Shown piece by piece: positions 47,231 to 55,150 of a stretch of DNA of 64,000 nucleotides. The stretch's first letter is position 1. Each line of letters begins with the position of its first letter. Source of the DNA: Streptomyces sp. CG4. Its GTDB lineage: Bacteria > Actinomycetota > Actinomycetes > Streptomycetales > Streptomycetaceae. The stretch lies in NCBI RefSeq assembly GCF_041080655.1, contig NZ_CP163525.1:620001-684000 (forward strand). The letters are read 5' to 3'. The position numbers were made by a program, and so were the translations under genes. Under the pieces are notes generated by a model, which saw nothing but the letters and a program-made list of their open reading frames with translations, had not been told where the DNA came from and did no database searches.

Positions 47231-47980
47231 ATGCTGCGCCTCGACTCCGTCAGCCGGCACTTCGGCGACCAGCACGTCCTGGACGGCATCAGCCTCACCG
47301 TGCCCGACGGGCAACTCCTCAGCGTGGTGGGGCCCTCGGGCTGCGGCAAGTCCACCCTGCTGCGGACCATCGCCGGGCTGCTGCCCGCGCAGGAGGGCAC
47401 AGTCACGGTCGACGGGACGCCGGTGACCGGTGTGCCGGAGCGGCTCGCGGTGGTCTTCCAGGAGTACGGCCGCTCGTTGCTGCCCTGGCTCACCGTTCGC
47501 GACAACGTGGCCCTGCCGCTGCGCCGCCGGGGCCTCGGGCGCGCCGCCCGCCGCGCCGAGGCCGACACGATCCTGGAACGCGTCGGGCTGCGCGGGGTCG
47601 CCCGGCGCCGTCCCGGGGAGCTGTCCGGCGGCATGCAGCAGCGGGTCGCCATCGCCCGTGCCCTGGTCTGCCGGCCCTCCCTGATGCTCATGGACGAGCC
47701 GTTCGGCTCGCTGGACGCCGGTACCCGGGAGGATCTGGAGGACCTGCTCCTGGAGGTCCATCGCGCCGACGGCACGACCATCGTGTTCGTCACCCACGAC
47801 ATCGACGAGAGCGTGTACGTCGGCGACCGCGTCGTCGTCCTCTCCCGCGGCCCCGGCTCCCGCGTCGTCCGGGACCTCACGGTCGATCTGCCGGGCGAAC
47901 GCGACCAGATCACCACGCGGAGCCTGCCGGGGTTCGTGGCGCTGCGCACGGAGGTGGGCCGGGCAGTGCGCGGGACGTAG
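47231..47980 (+). CDS. ABC transporter ATP-binding protein (SsuB/TauB-like)
   Basis: 249 residues. Walker A VVGPSGCGKSTLLRTIAG, Q loop VVFQEYGRSLLPWLTV, signature ELSGGMQQRVAIARALVC, Walker B LMLMDEPFGSLD, H loop FVTHDIDESVYVGDR. Typical ATPase of the taurine/nitrate/sulfonate importers. It closes the five-gene operon; the ATG is 4 bp after the preceding stop. A bidirectional hairpin follows. Confidence 0.92.
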   Translation: MLRLDSVSRHFGDQHVLDGISLTVPDGQLLSVVGPSGCGKSTLLRTIAGLLPAQEGTVTVDGTPVTGVPERLAVVFQEYGRSLLPWLTVRDNVALPLRRRGLGRAARRAEADTILERVGLRGVARRRPGELSGGMQQRVAIARALVCRPSLMLMDEPFGSLDAGTREDLEDLLLEVHRADGTTIVFVTHDIDESVYVGDRVVVLSRGPGSRVVRDLTVDLPGERDQITTRSLPGFVALRTEVGRAVRGT

Positions 47981-47987
47981 TGCGGGG

Positions 47988-48020
47988 AGGGGTGACCCCG
48001 GTTTCTCAGGGGCCACCCCT
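47988..48020. terminator. Bidirectional terminator after the importer operon
   Basis: AGGGGTGACCCC (47988-47999) pairs with GGGGCCACCCCT (48009-48020), with one A/C mismatch, between the ATPase stop and the convergent hydrolase stop at 48038. Confidence 0.65.
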
Positions 48021-48037
48021 GCGGTGTGCTGCGGCGG

Positions 48038-50671
48038 TCAGCGCAGGTCGCACACCTTCACGGTGTAGATGCCCCGGCCGTGTGTGGCGGCGTACAGCGT
48101 GCCGCCGTCGGGGCTCGCCTTGAGCTGGAGGACCGCGACGGCCGGCAGGCGGCCGATGCGCTGCCAGGCGGTGCGGCCCGGCGCGCGGTAGACGACGCCG
48201 AGGTCGGTGGCGACGGCGAGGCCGCCGTCCGCCGTGACCAGGGCGGAGTCGGTGGGCACGTCGGGCAGGTTGGCCGAGATGTCCTTCCAGGTGGTGCCGC
48301 CGTCGGTGGACTCGAAGACATGGCCGACGCCGGCGCCGGGGCCCTCGGTCCAGTGCCGGGAGAAGCCGTTGACGGCGAGGAAGACGTGGTCGGCGTTGTC
48401 CGGGTCGACGGCGAAGCCGCTGAGGTAGCGGTTGGGCACGGTCCCGTCGGCGGGCAGGCTGATGTCGTGCCAGCCGGTGCCGTCCGCGTTGCCGACGGCG
48501 ATGCCGCGGGCGAAGCCCTGGTTGTTGCAGGGGCCGCACCAGGCGGCGTAGATCCTGCCGCCGGACGCGGCCACGGCGGTCGCGGTACGCCCCTTGCCGA
48601 GGTCGTGCACGCTGGTCCACTCGGAGCCGCTGCGGATGGCGTAGCCGTGTGTCTGGACCCAGATGTGGCGCCCTCCGGCGATCCAGGTGTCGCCGTTCTT
48701 CATGTCCGTGGCGAGCGGGGCGATGAAGCGGGCCTCACTGGTGGCGTTGTCGGGCGGGGCGACGGCGTACGAGGTGGCCTTGGTCGCGTCCGTGCTCCAA
48801 CTGCCGTTGTTCACAGCGCAGTTCTGGGTGACCTGGACGGCGAGGTAGACGTACTCCTGGGCGATGTTGCAGCCGTTGGCCGGATCGGTGAGCGTGTCGC
48901 CGCCGTCGCCGCCGAAGTTGGAGCCCATCACGGTGTCGTTGCTCCGCAGGATGGACTGGCCGTTGTCCTGGAGGCCGCCGGTGACGGAGAGCCCGCCGTG
49001 GTCGAGGTCCCGGCCGATGCCGACGGAGTAGTACTGCAGGGTGTCGATGGTGCCGTCGTTCAGGGACGTCCAGTCGGTGGCGTGCCCGGAGGCGTCCTGG
49101 GCGCCGTTCACCGGGCGTTTGTAGACGCCGCCGTCGTTGCCGACGTACACGAAGCTCTTGCCGTGGTAGCGGCCGATCGCGACGCCGTGCTGGTCGGAGT
49201 GGGTGGTCTGGCTGCAGGCGCCGGTCTGCCGGGACGGGTCGATGCTCCAGCAGGAGAAGGGGAAGTTCCAGTACGGACCTACGGTGGACCAGGCGCCGCC
49301 GCCGTCCTTGGTCTCGTAGACCTCCTCCAGACCGGCGTACACGTGCTGCGCGTCGCTCGGGTCCACGGCGAGGAACTGATTGTACCAGGCCTGGACACCG
49401 GGCATGTAACCGGCCGTGGTCAGCGCGGAGTTGTCGGCGGCCAGGCCCTTGTAGTCGGCGATCTTCGTCCAGGGCCCGGCCGGCGAGCCGGACTTGGCGA
49501 CGTAGATGCCCTCCAGGCCGCTGTCCGGGTTGGTGCTCAGCTGCTGTGGGGACTGGTCGATGGCGTAGTAGCGGGAGCCGTCGGCGGAGCGGGCGAAGGT
49601 GACGTTGCCGACGTCGGCGGCGTCGGCCGGCAGATCACCGAGGCCGCTGGTGATCCGGGTCCAGGTGCCGCCCGCCTTGGTGTAGAAGCCGTTGTAGTCG
49701 TCGCCGCCGCGCCAGCCGACGGCGAGGACCACCTTGGCGGGGTCCGTGGGGTCGATGGCGATGTCGTTGGCGATGTTCTTGTACGGCGCGCTCGGGTCGC
49801 CCGCCTTCGAACCGCCCGGCAGGTAGTCGGGGTTGGGCGCGAACTCCAGCTTCCACGGCCCGTCCAGGCGCTCGGTGGAGTGGCTCCATACACCCTTGCT
49901 GGTGGCCGCCCACACCGTGTCGCCGGCGAAGCGCAGCTCGTGGATGGTGGTGCTCTCCAGCTCGGCGCCGCCGACCCGGCTGCGGGCGGAGAAGGTGCCG
50001 TGGTGCGGGTGGGTGAGGACGTAGACGCCGCTGCCGGCATAGGCGTCGGAGTTGGTGGTGGCCTCGCCGGTGGCCAGCCACAGCCGGCCCGCGCCGTCGA
50101 GGGCGAGCGCGCCGGTGGACTGGGCGGGCAGCCGGTCGCTGATGGGCTGCCAGTGGCCGCCGCCGGTGCCCGAGCGCCACACTCCGCCGCCGGCACTGCC
50201 CGCGTAGACGTAGCCGTCGTCGTCGGCGGCCACCGCCGCCATCCGCCCGGTGACGTTTCCGCCGCCGCCGCTGGAGTTGGAGTCGATGTCGCGGTAGCGG
50301 GGGTCGTCGGAGTTGTACGGCAGGTCGGTGATGTTGCGCCAACTGCCGCCCGTGCTGCTGAGGTTGGTGAGGTCGTGCCAGGCGGCGCCGTAGGCGCCCG
50401 GTGCGACGACGCCGGGTGAGGTGCGGGCCTCGGCGTACTGGTCCGCGCCCTCGGCGATCTCGTCCGCCTCGTTGCCGTCGCCCGCCGCCGTGTGCGGGGA
50501 CATGGCGCCCACCGACTGCTCGCGTTCCTTGGCGAGTCGACCGAGCTCACGGACGCCGAAGGGACTCGACGAGCGCCCGGAGGCGGCGGACGGGGGGATC
50601 GCGACGAGAGCGGCGGAAGCGGTGAGCGCGCACAGCGTGAACCACCGTCTTCTGCGGGTTGGTACGGACAC
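48038..50671 (-). CDS. Secreted beta-propeller glycosyl hydrolase-like protein (BNR/GH74-like)
   Basis: 877 residues. A GTG start at 50671 has GGGAGG 6 nt upstream and gives a signal peptide (RRRRWFTLCALTASAALVAI, cut near residue 30); an ATG at 50692 would extend by 7 residues. The body has many propeller-blade motifs such as SAGGGVWRSGTGG, VYVGNDGGVYKRP, FESTDGGTTWKDIS and YAATHGRGIYTVK, as in the sortilin/BNR and xyloglucanase families. Such proteins hydrolyse or bind plant or cell-wall polysaccharide. No C-terminal CBM. The catalytic Asp pair cannot be fixed. Preceded by an acyltransferase-like gene on the same strand. Confidence 0.72.
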   Translation of the reverse strand: MSVPTRRRRWFTLCALTASAALVAIPPSAASGRSSSPFGVRELGRLAKEREQSVGAMSPHTAAGDGNEADEIAEGADQYAEARTSPGVVAPGAYGAAWHDLTNLSSTGGSWRNITDLPYNSDDPRYRDIDSNSSGGGGNVTGRMAAVAADDDGYVYAGSAGGGVWRSGTGGGHWQPISDRLPAQSTGALALDGAGRLWLATGEATTNSDAYAGSGVYVLTHPHHGTFSARSRVGGAELESTTIHELRFAGDTVWAATSKGVWSHSTERLDGPWKLEFAPNPDYLPGGSKAGDPSAPYKNIANDIAIDPTDPAKVVLAVGWRGGDDYNGFYTKAGGTWTRITSGLGDLPADAADVGNVTFARSADGSRYYAIDQSPQQLSTNPDSGLEGIYVAKSGSPAGPWTKIADYKGLAADNSALTTAGYMPGVQAWYNQFLAVDPSDAQHVYAGLEEVYETKDGGGAWSTVGPYWNFPFSCWSIDPSRQTGACSQTTHSDQHGVAIGRYHGKSFVYVGNDGGVYKRPVNGAQDASGHATDWTSLNDGTIDTLQYYSVGIGRDLDHGGLSVTGGLQDNGQSILRSNDTVMGSNFGGDGGDTLTDPANGCNIAQEYVYLAVQVTQNCAVNNGSWSTDATKATSYAVAPPDNATSEARFIAPLATDMKNGDTWIAGGRHIWVQTHGYAIRSGSEWTSVHDLGKGRTATAVAASGGRIYAAWCGPCNNQGFARGIAVGNADGTGWHDISLPADGTVPNRYLSGFAVDPDNADHVFLAVNGFSRHWTEGPGAGVGHVFESTDGGTTWKDISANLPDVPTDSALVTADGGLAVATDLGVVYRAPGRTAWQRIGRLPAVAVLQLKASPDGGTLYAATHGRGIYTVKVCDLR

Positions 50672-50777
50672 CAGGGACCTCCCGGGATGCATCGACACTG
50701 CCGACGCAGGAGACCCGACCACTCTGGCGCGAAAACGTCCGCCGCTTGGCGAAATTTTGACGAGAACCTGCCAGTAG

Positions 50778-51905
50778 CTACCGCTCCGGGACGTGGTTCT
50801 TCCCGGCGACCGGGGAACCCGCCGGCACGCCCTGGGTGCGGAACCGGCCCACTGCCTTGAGCAGTTGGTCGGCCGGATCTCGCAGCCCGGGGTGGGCCAG
50901 CACGGTGTTGCGCAGTCCGCGGACCGGCCGGCGCCAGAGCCGCTGGGCCAGCGCCACCGGATGGGCGCGGGCGGCGAAGCCCTCGGCGACCCGCAGTTCG
51001 CGGGTCTTGAGCCAGTCCTTGTACTCCTTGTCGCCGCGGCCCAGGTCGACCAGGGTCACCCCGGCCCGGGCGGCCGCCTCGGCGGTCCGCAGATGCATCA
51101 TCAACCCCGGTGAGTAGTAGTGCAGTTCGGGGTCGTAGGCGGTGAACCAGGCCGCCAGCACCGTGCTCGAACGGGGGCCGAAGTGGGCCGCGACCGGCCG
51201 GTCGCCCGCGTACAGCACGGACAGCACTCCGGTGAAATGCTCCTCCTGGACCCGGAAGAGATGGTCGACCAGAGCGACGATCCAGGGCCGGGCGAACCGG
51301 TCCATGCGGCCGGTCCTGCGGTACTGGGCGGACTTCCACCGCATGAGCGTGTGCAGCACCTCCGGGTCGCGCTCGTCGAAGACGAACCGCACCTCACCGA
51401 TGTCCCGGCCGAGCCGCCGTTCCTTCTTCAGGGTCGTCTTGGCCAGTCCCGGATAGGTGCCGCGCAGCCACTCCGGATAGCCGCCGTCGCCGGGCTTCAC
51501 ATCGATCACCGGTGAGGCGAAGGTGCCCGTGATGTGCGGCGCGAACGGCCGTTGTTCCTGGACCAGATGGTCGAACTCGAAGATGCTGAGCCCGCAGGCC
51601 CGCAGCAGTTCCCCGGCGTCCCACGTGACTCCGGGCCGGTGCACGAGCGCCTGGCAGTCGGACAGCCCGAGCCCGATGGCCCGCCCGGTGCCGAACGGCC
51701 CCCGCTCGTACGCGAAGAAGCCCGCGGGCACCCCTTTCTCGTGCAGAACCGCCACCCGCGCCCCGGCCCGGTACCGGCCGACGCCGATCGCGAACTCCGG
51801 GGCGAGGAAGGGATTGGCGTACTCGGGCGACTCGTCCATCGCGCGGTGCCAGGCTCCGCGCAGCTCGGGCGTCAGCTCGCCGGGTCTGTGGATGGTGATC
51901 TCCAC
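50778..51905 (-). CDS. GNAT/FemAB-like acyltransferase (BioF2/CelD-type)
   Basis: 375 residues, no signal or TM. Two GNAT-like halves: AVLHEKGVPAGFFAYERGPFG in the first, and FTGVLSVLYAGDRPVAAHFG, AWFTAYDPELHYYSPGLMMH, LVDLGRGDKEYKDWLKT in the second. The last motif is typical of BioF2-like acetyltransferases involved in exopolysaccharide and lipid modification (CelD). GTG start at 51905. Its stop is 107 bp before the start of the propeller hydrolase gene on the same strand; co-transcription is possible. The substrate is unknown. Confidence 0.78.
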   Translation of the reverse strand: MEITIHRPGELTPELRGAWHRAMDESPEYANPFLAPEFAIGVGRYRAGARVAVLHEKGVPAGFFAYERGPFGTGRAIGLGLSDCQALVHRPGVTWDAGELLRACGLSIFEFDHLVQEQRPFAPHITGTFASPVIDVKPGDGGYPEWLRGTYPGLAKTTLKKERRLGRDIGEVRFVFDERDPEVLHTLMRWKSAQYRRTGRMDRFARPWIVALVDHLFRVQEEHFTGVLSVLYAGDRPVAAHFGPRSSTVLAAWFTAYDPELHYYSPGLMMHLRTAEAAARAGVTLVDLGRGDKEYKDWLKTRELRVAEGFAARAHPVALAQRLWRRPVRGLRNTVLAHPGLRDPADQLLKAVGRFRTQGVPAGSPVAGKNHVPER

Positions 51906-52182
51906 GTCAGTTCGACCGCCCTTCCGCCGGCTCCACGAGCGGTGTGCCGGAGCCGGTCCGGGTCGGTGAAGCGTGTGGATCATGGCTGATGGATCGCATG
52001 GGCGATCGCTCCCCCCATGACGCGCCGGGCGCGTCCTGCCACTGGTTCCGATGTGCGCGGAAAATCCCCTCCGTGCGCCACTGCCCAAACCTCCCGAAAC
52101 AGTACGCACGCCGTCAAGGGTGCCTCAGGCAGCGGACGGTTCGCCACGGGTCTGCCGACATCGGTGACAACTCCCCGGCACC

Positions 52183-53064
52183 TCAGCGGGACCGCGGCCC
52201 CGGCTCGTCCGCCGGGGCGCCCAGATCCTGTGTGCCGATCACCGACAGCAGTTCGAGCTGGGCGGCTCCCTCGGTGCCGGGCGGGGCGCTGAACCACAGC
52301 AGCCGCTGGCGGCCGTCCTCGCTGAACAGGCTGTGGCAGTCCAACTCGATGACGCCGAGCGAGGGGTGCACGATCCGCTTGTGGTCGGTGCGGCGCAGAG
52401 CCACCTCCCGCCGCTCCCACAGCTCGGCGAACTCCGCGCTGCGCCGGCGCAGCGCGGCCACCAGCCGGTTGACGTCGGTGTCCTTGGCGCGCCGGGCCGC
52501 GACCGCCTGGAGGTCGGCGGTGAAGACGCGGGAGTGGTGCGGGTGGTCCTCGGCCGGGTACAGACCGCGGGCGTCGGGGTCGGTGAACCAGCGGTACACG
52601 AAGCTCCGCTCGGGCCCGCGTCCGGGCGGCATCGCGCCGAGCAGCGCCACGGCGAGGGGGTTCTGCGCGAGGGGCTCGTGCAGGTCGGTGATGACCTGGG
52701 CGGGGGTCGTGGTGAGCCGGTCCAGCAGGCCGAGCAGGGCGGGCTGGACGAGCGCGGCGGGTCCGCTCGCGGCGGGCGGCCGGGGGCGGTCGGCGAGATG
52801 GAAGAGGTGGTCGCGTTCGTCGCCGCCGAGCCGCAGGGCGCGGGCGAGGGCGCCCAGCACCTGTGTGGAGGGCTGGACGCCGCGGCCCCGCTCCAGTTCG
52901 GTGTAGTAATCGGCGGACAGCCCGGCCAGCTGGGCCACCTCCTCGCGCCGCAGGCCCGGCACCCGGCGGCGGGGGCCCGTGGGCAAGCCGACGTCGGCGG
53001 GGCGGACCCGGTCGCGCCGGGACTTCAGGAAGGCGGCCAGTTCGGCATGGTTCACGCCGTCCAT
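52183..53064 (-). CDS. XRE-family regulator with MmyB-like ligand domain (divergent to SDR operon)
   Basis: 293 residues. HTH_31 part: GPRRRVPGLRREEVAQLAGL, SADYYTELERGRGVQPSTQV (residues about 25-65). The MmyB-like domain follows: TTTPAQVITDLHEPLAQNPLA, FVYRWFTDPDARGLYPAEDH, HPSLGVIELDCHSLFSEDG. Start ATG at 53064 (MDGVNHAELAAFLKSRRDR); a farther in-frame start is not needed. It is divergent from two SDR genes, and XRE/MmyB next to SDR is a frequent local pair in Streptomyces, probably repressing them. Confidence 0.88.
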   Translation of the reverse strand: MDGVNHAELAAFLKSRRDRVRPADVGLPTGPRRRVPGLRREEVAQLAGLSADYYTELERGRGVQPSTQVLGALARALRLGGDERDHLFHLADRPRPPAASGPAALVQPALLGLLDRLTTTPAQVITDLHEPLAQNPLAVALLGAMPPGRGPERSFVYRWFTDPDARGLYPAEDHPHHSRVFTADLQAVAARRAKDTDVNRLVAALRRRSAEFAELWERREVALRRTDHKRIVHPSLGVIELDCHSLFSEDGRQRLLWFSAPPGTEGAAQLELLSVIGTQDLGAPADEPGPRSR

Positions 53065-53198
53065 CGTCGCGTCTCGGGGCGGCCGTAGCCAGGGGTTGCC
53101 GACCCCCGGGTGAGCGCAGCCGTGGCCGGCTCCGGTACGGCGGCCCAGGGTGGGGTCACCCACCGGGCACCACGCCGCCCTGAGCGACGGGAGATCTC

Positions 53199-53954
53199 AT
53201 GTCCACCGAAGCAACCACCCCCTCGGCACCCCGTGTCGCCGTCGTCACCGGAGGCTCGCGCGGCATCGGCCGGGCGACCGTGAGCCGGCTCGCCGCCGAG
53301 GGCTGCGCCATCGTGATCGGGTACGCGGGCAACCGCGACCTGGCCGAGGCCGCCGTCGAGGAGGTCACCGCGGCCGGCGGCCGCGCGGTCGCCGTGCGCG
53401 CCGATGTCGCCGACGAACGGCAGGTCGCCGAGTTGTTCGGTACGGCCGCCGCGGAGTTCGGCGGAGTGGACGTCGTGGTGCACGCGGCGGGCCGGATGTA
53501 TCTCGCGCCGATCGCCGAGCTGGAGCTCGCGGAGCTGGACGCGCTGCACCGCACCAACATCCGCGGCACCTTCGTGGTCGCCCGGGAGGCGGCGCGCACC
53601 CTGCGCCGGGGCGGCTCGTTCGTCGCCTTCTCCACGTCGGTGGTGGCCCTGGCGTTCCCGGAGTACGGCGCCTACTCCGCGAGCAAGGGCGCGGTCGAGG
53701 CGCTGACCCCGGTGCTGGCCCGCGAGCTCCGCGGCCGGGACGTCACCGTGAACGCCGTGGCCCCCGGGCCCACGGCCACCGATCTGTTCCTGGACGGCAA
53801 GGACGAGGAGACCATTGTGCGTCTCGCGGCGCAGCCGCCGCTGGAGCGCCTCGGCACGCCCGCGGACATCGCCGAGGTGGTGGCGCTCCTCGCCTCCCCC
53901 GCCGGCCGCTGGGTCAACGGCCAGGTCGTGCGCGCCAACGGCGGCATCGTCTGA
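53199..53954 (+). CDS. SDR family oxidoreductase
   Basis: 251 residues, classical SDR. TGGSRGIGRATVSRLAAEG (cofactor), HAAGRMYLAPIAELE (NNAG-like, here HAAG), Ser in FSTSVVALAF and YSASKGAVEAL (catalytic Tyr/Lys), PGPTATDLF. Divergent from the XRE regulator at 134 bp. The second SDR follows on the same strand, 78 bp later. Probably NADP(H)-dependent, substrate unknown. Confidence 0.92.
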   Translation: MSTEATTPSAPRVAVVTGGSRGIGRATVSRLAAEGCAIVIGYAGNRDLAEAAVEEVTAAGGRAVAVRADVADERQVAELFGTAAAEFGGVDVVVHAAGRMYLAPIAELELAELDALHRTNIRGTFVVAREAARTLRRGGSFVAFSTSVVALAFPEYGAYSASKGAVEALTPVLARELRGRDVTVNAVAPGPTATDLFLDGKDEETIVRLAAQPPLERLGTPADIAEVVALLASPAGRWVNGQVVRANGGIV

Positions 53955-54032
53955 CGCCGCGCCCCTCGCACACACCGCCGACCGCGACACCACCGTCGCC
54001 ATCCCGCCACCGCCCGCTCCCAGGGAGGAATC

Positions 54033-54941
54033 ATGCATCCCGACACTCGTCGAACGATCCTGGTCACCGGTGCCTCCAGCGGCTTCGGCGCGCTGACCGT
54101 GCGCGCCCTCGCCGACGCCGGGCACACCGTCTACGCGGGCATCCGGCAGACGACCGGCCGCAACGCGCCCGCCGTGGCGGCCCTGGACCGGTACGCGGCC
54201 GGGCTCGGCGTCGCCCTGCACGCCGTCGAGCTGGACGTCACCTCCCAGGACTCCGCGGATGCGGCCGTGGCCCGGGTGCTGGCCGCCGAGGGCCGGCTGG
54301 ACGTGGTGGTCCACAACGCGGGCCACATGGTCACCGGGCCCGCCGAGGCGTTCACCCCCGGGCAGCTGGCGGACCTGTACGACGTCAACGTCCTGGGCGC
54401 CCAGCGGGTGAACCGGGCCGTGCTGCCCCGTCTGCGGGAGCGCGGGGAAGGACTGCTGGTGTGGATCGGCAGCTCCAGCACACGCGGCGGGTGCCCGCCG
54501 TTCCTGGGGCCGTACTTCGCGGCGAAGGCGGCACTGGACGCGCTGGCGGTCAGTTACGCCGGTGAGCTGGTCCGGTTCGGGATCGACACCGCGATCGTCG
54601 TGCCGGGCGCCTTCACCTCCGGCACGAACCACTTCCTGCATGCCGGCACCCCCGCCGACACCGGGCGCGCGGCCGCCTACGACGAGCGCTACGGCGCCCT
54701 GCTGTCCGGGCTGGACGAGCGGCTCGCGGCACTGATCCCGCCGGACGCGGACGCGGCGGACGTGGCCCGGGCTGTCGTACGGCTGGTGGAGCTGCCCGCC
54801 GGCCGCCGCCCGCTGCGCACCCATGTCGATCCCGCCCGTGACGGCAGCGAGGTCGTCTCGGCGGTGGCCGACCGGATCCGCGCCGACTTCTTCCGCCGGG
54901 CCGGCCTCGACGACCTGCTCACCACGGGCAGCTCTCTCTGA
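54033..54941 (+). CDS. SDR family oxidoreductase
   Basis: 302 residues. TGASSGFGALTVRALADAG, HNAGHMVTGPAEAFT, Ser in WIGSSSTRGG and YFAAKAALDALAVSY (Tyr-x3-Lys), VVPGAFTSGTNHFLH. C-terminal lid region longer than in the first SDR, like the SDR_c5/ketoreductase-like 'oxidoreductase' group. Strong ribosome site GGGAGG 5 nt before the ATG. Second gene of the putative SDR pair. Confidence 0.9.
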   Translation: MHPDTRRTILVTGASSGFGALTVRALADAGHTVYAGIRQTTGRNAPAVAALDRYAAGLGVALHAVELDVTSQDSADAAVARVLAAEGRLDVVVHNAGHMVTGPAEAFTPGQLADLYDVNVLGAQRVNRAVLPRLRERGEGLLVWIGSSSTRGGCPPFLGPYFAAKAALDALAVSYAGELVRFGIDTAIVVPGAFTSGTNHFLHAGTPADTGRAAAYDERYGALLSGLDERLAALIPPDADAADVARAVVRLVELPAGRRPLRTHVDPARDGSEVVSAVADRIRADFFRRAGLDDLLTTGSSL

Positions 54942-54967
54942 CACACCGTCAGTCAAGGAGCATCACC

Positions 54968-55024
54968 ATGCCGTTCGCGAAGGAGGACAGTGACGTCATG
55001 AGCCGCCAAGGTCCCGGCTCTTGA
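54968..55024 (+). CDS. Possible 18-residue remnant or leader peptide after the SDR pair
   Basis: MPFAKEDSDVMSRQGPGS follows the second SDR at 26 bp with a good AAGGAG site 7 nt before the ATG. It looks like the beginning of a third operon gene whose rest was lost, or a leader peptide. Nothing recognisable downstream in frame. Confidence 0.25.
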   Translation: MPFAKEDSDVMSRQGPGS

Positions 55025-55096
55025 CATGAACCTGCGCCAACCCCGAGTCTTCGTGCGTGAAGTTGCTCGATTGACGCTCCTTTCGAGCGCATCCGA

Positions 55097-55113
55097 GCAA
55101 GAACCGCAAGAAC
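55097..55113. promoter_or_regulatory. Tandem GCAAGAAC elements upstream of GH31 gene
   Basis: GCAAGAAC occurs at 55097-55104 and 55106-55113 (9-bp period; GTTCTTGC on the other strand). CTTGC-containing direct repeats are the binding pattern of LacI-type maltose/alpha-glucan repressors in Streptomyces, which fits an alpha-glucosidase gene 38 bp downstream. TTGACA at 55021-55026 and TTGACG at 55071-55076 are possible -35 boxes; no clean -10 was found. Confidence 0.4.
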
Positions 55114-55150
55114 AGTCAGTCCGCAGTGCTGCGAGGGGAGCTGTTCCGCC

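Noticed and set aside
44921..48016. Minus-strand frame of 1031 codons opposite the importer operon
   Set aside because: Composition of a mirror frame; the plus strand has five recognised genes with coupled starts.
52019..52035. GACGCGC-CGG-GCGCGTC hairpin as terminator
   Set aside because: Perfect 7-bp stem but 148 bp from the nearest stop codon; no clear role.
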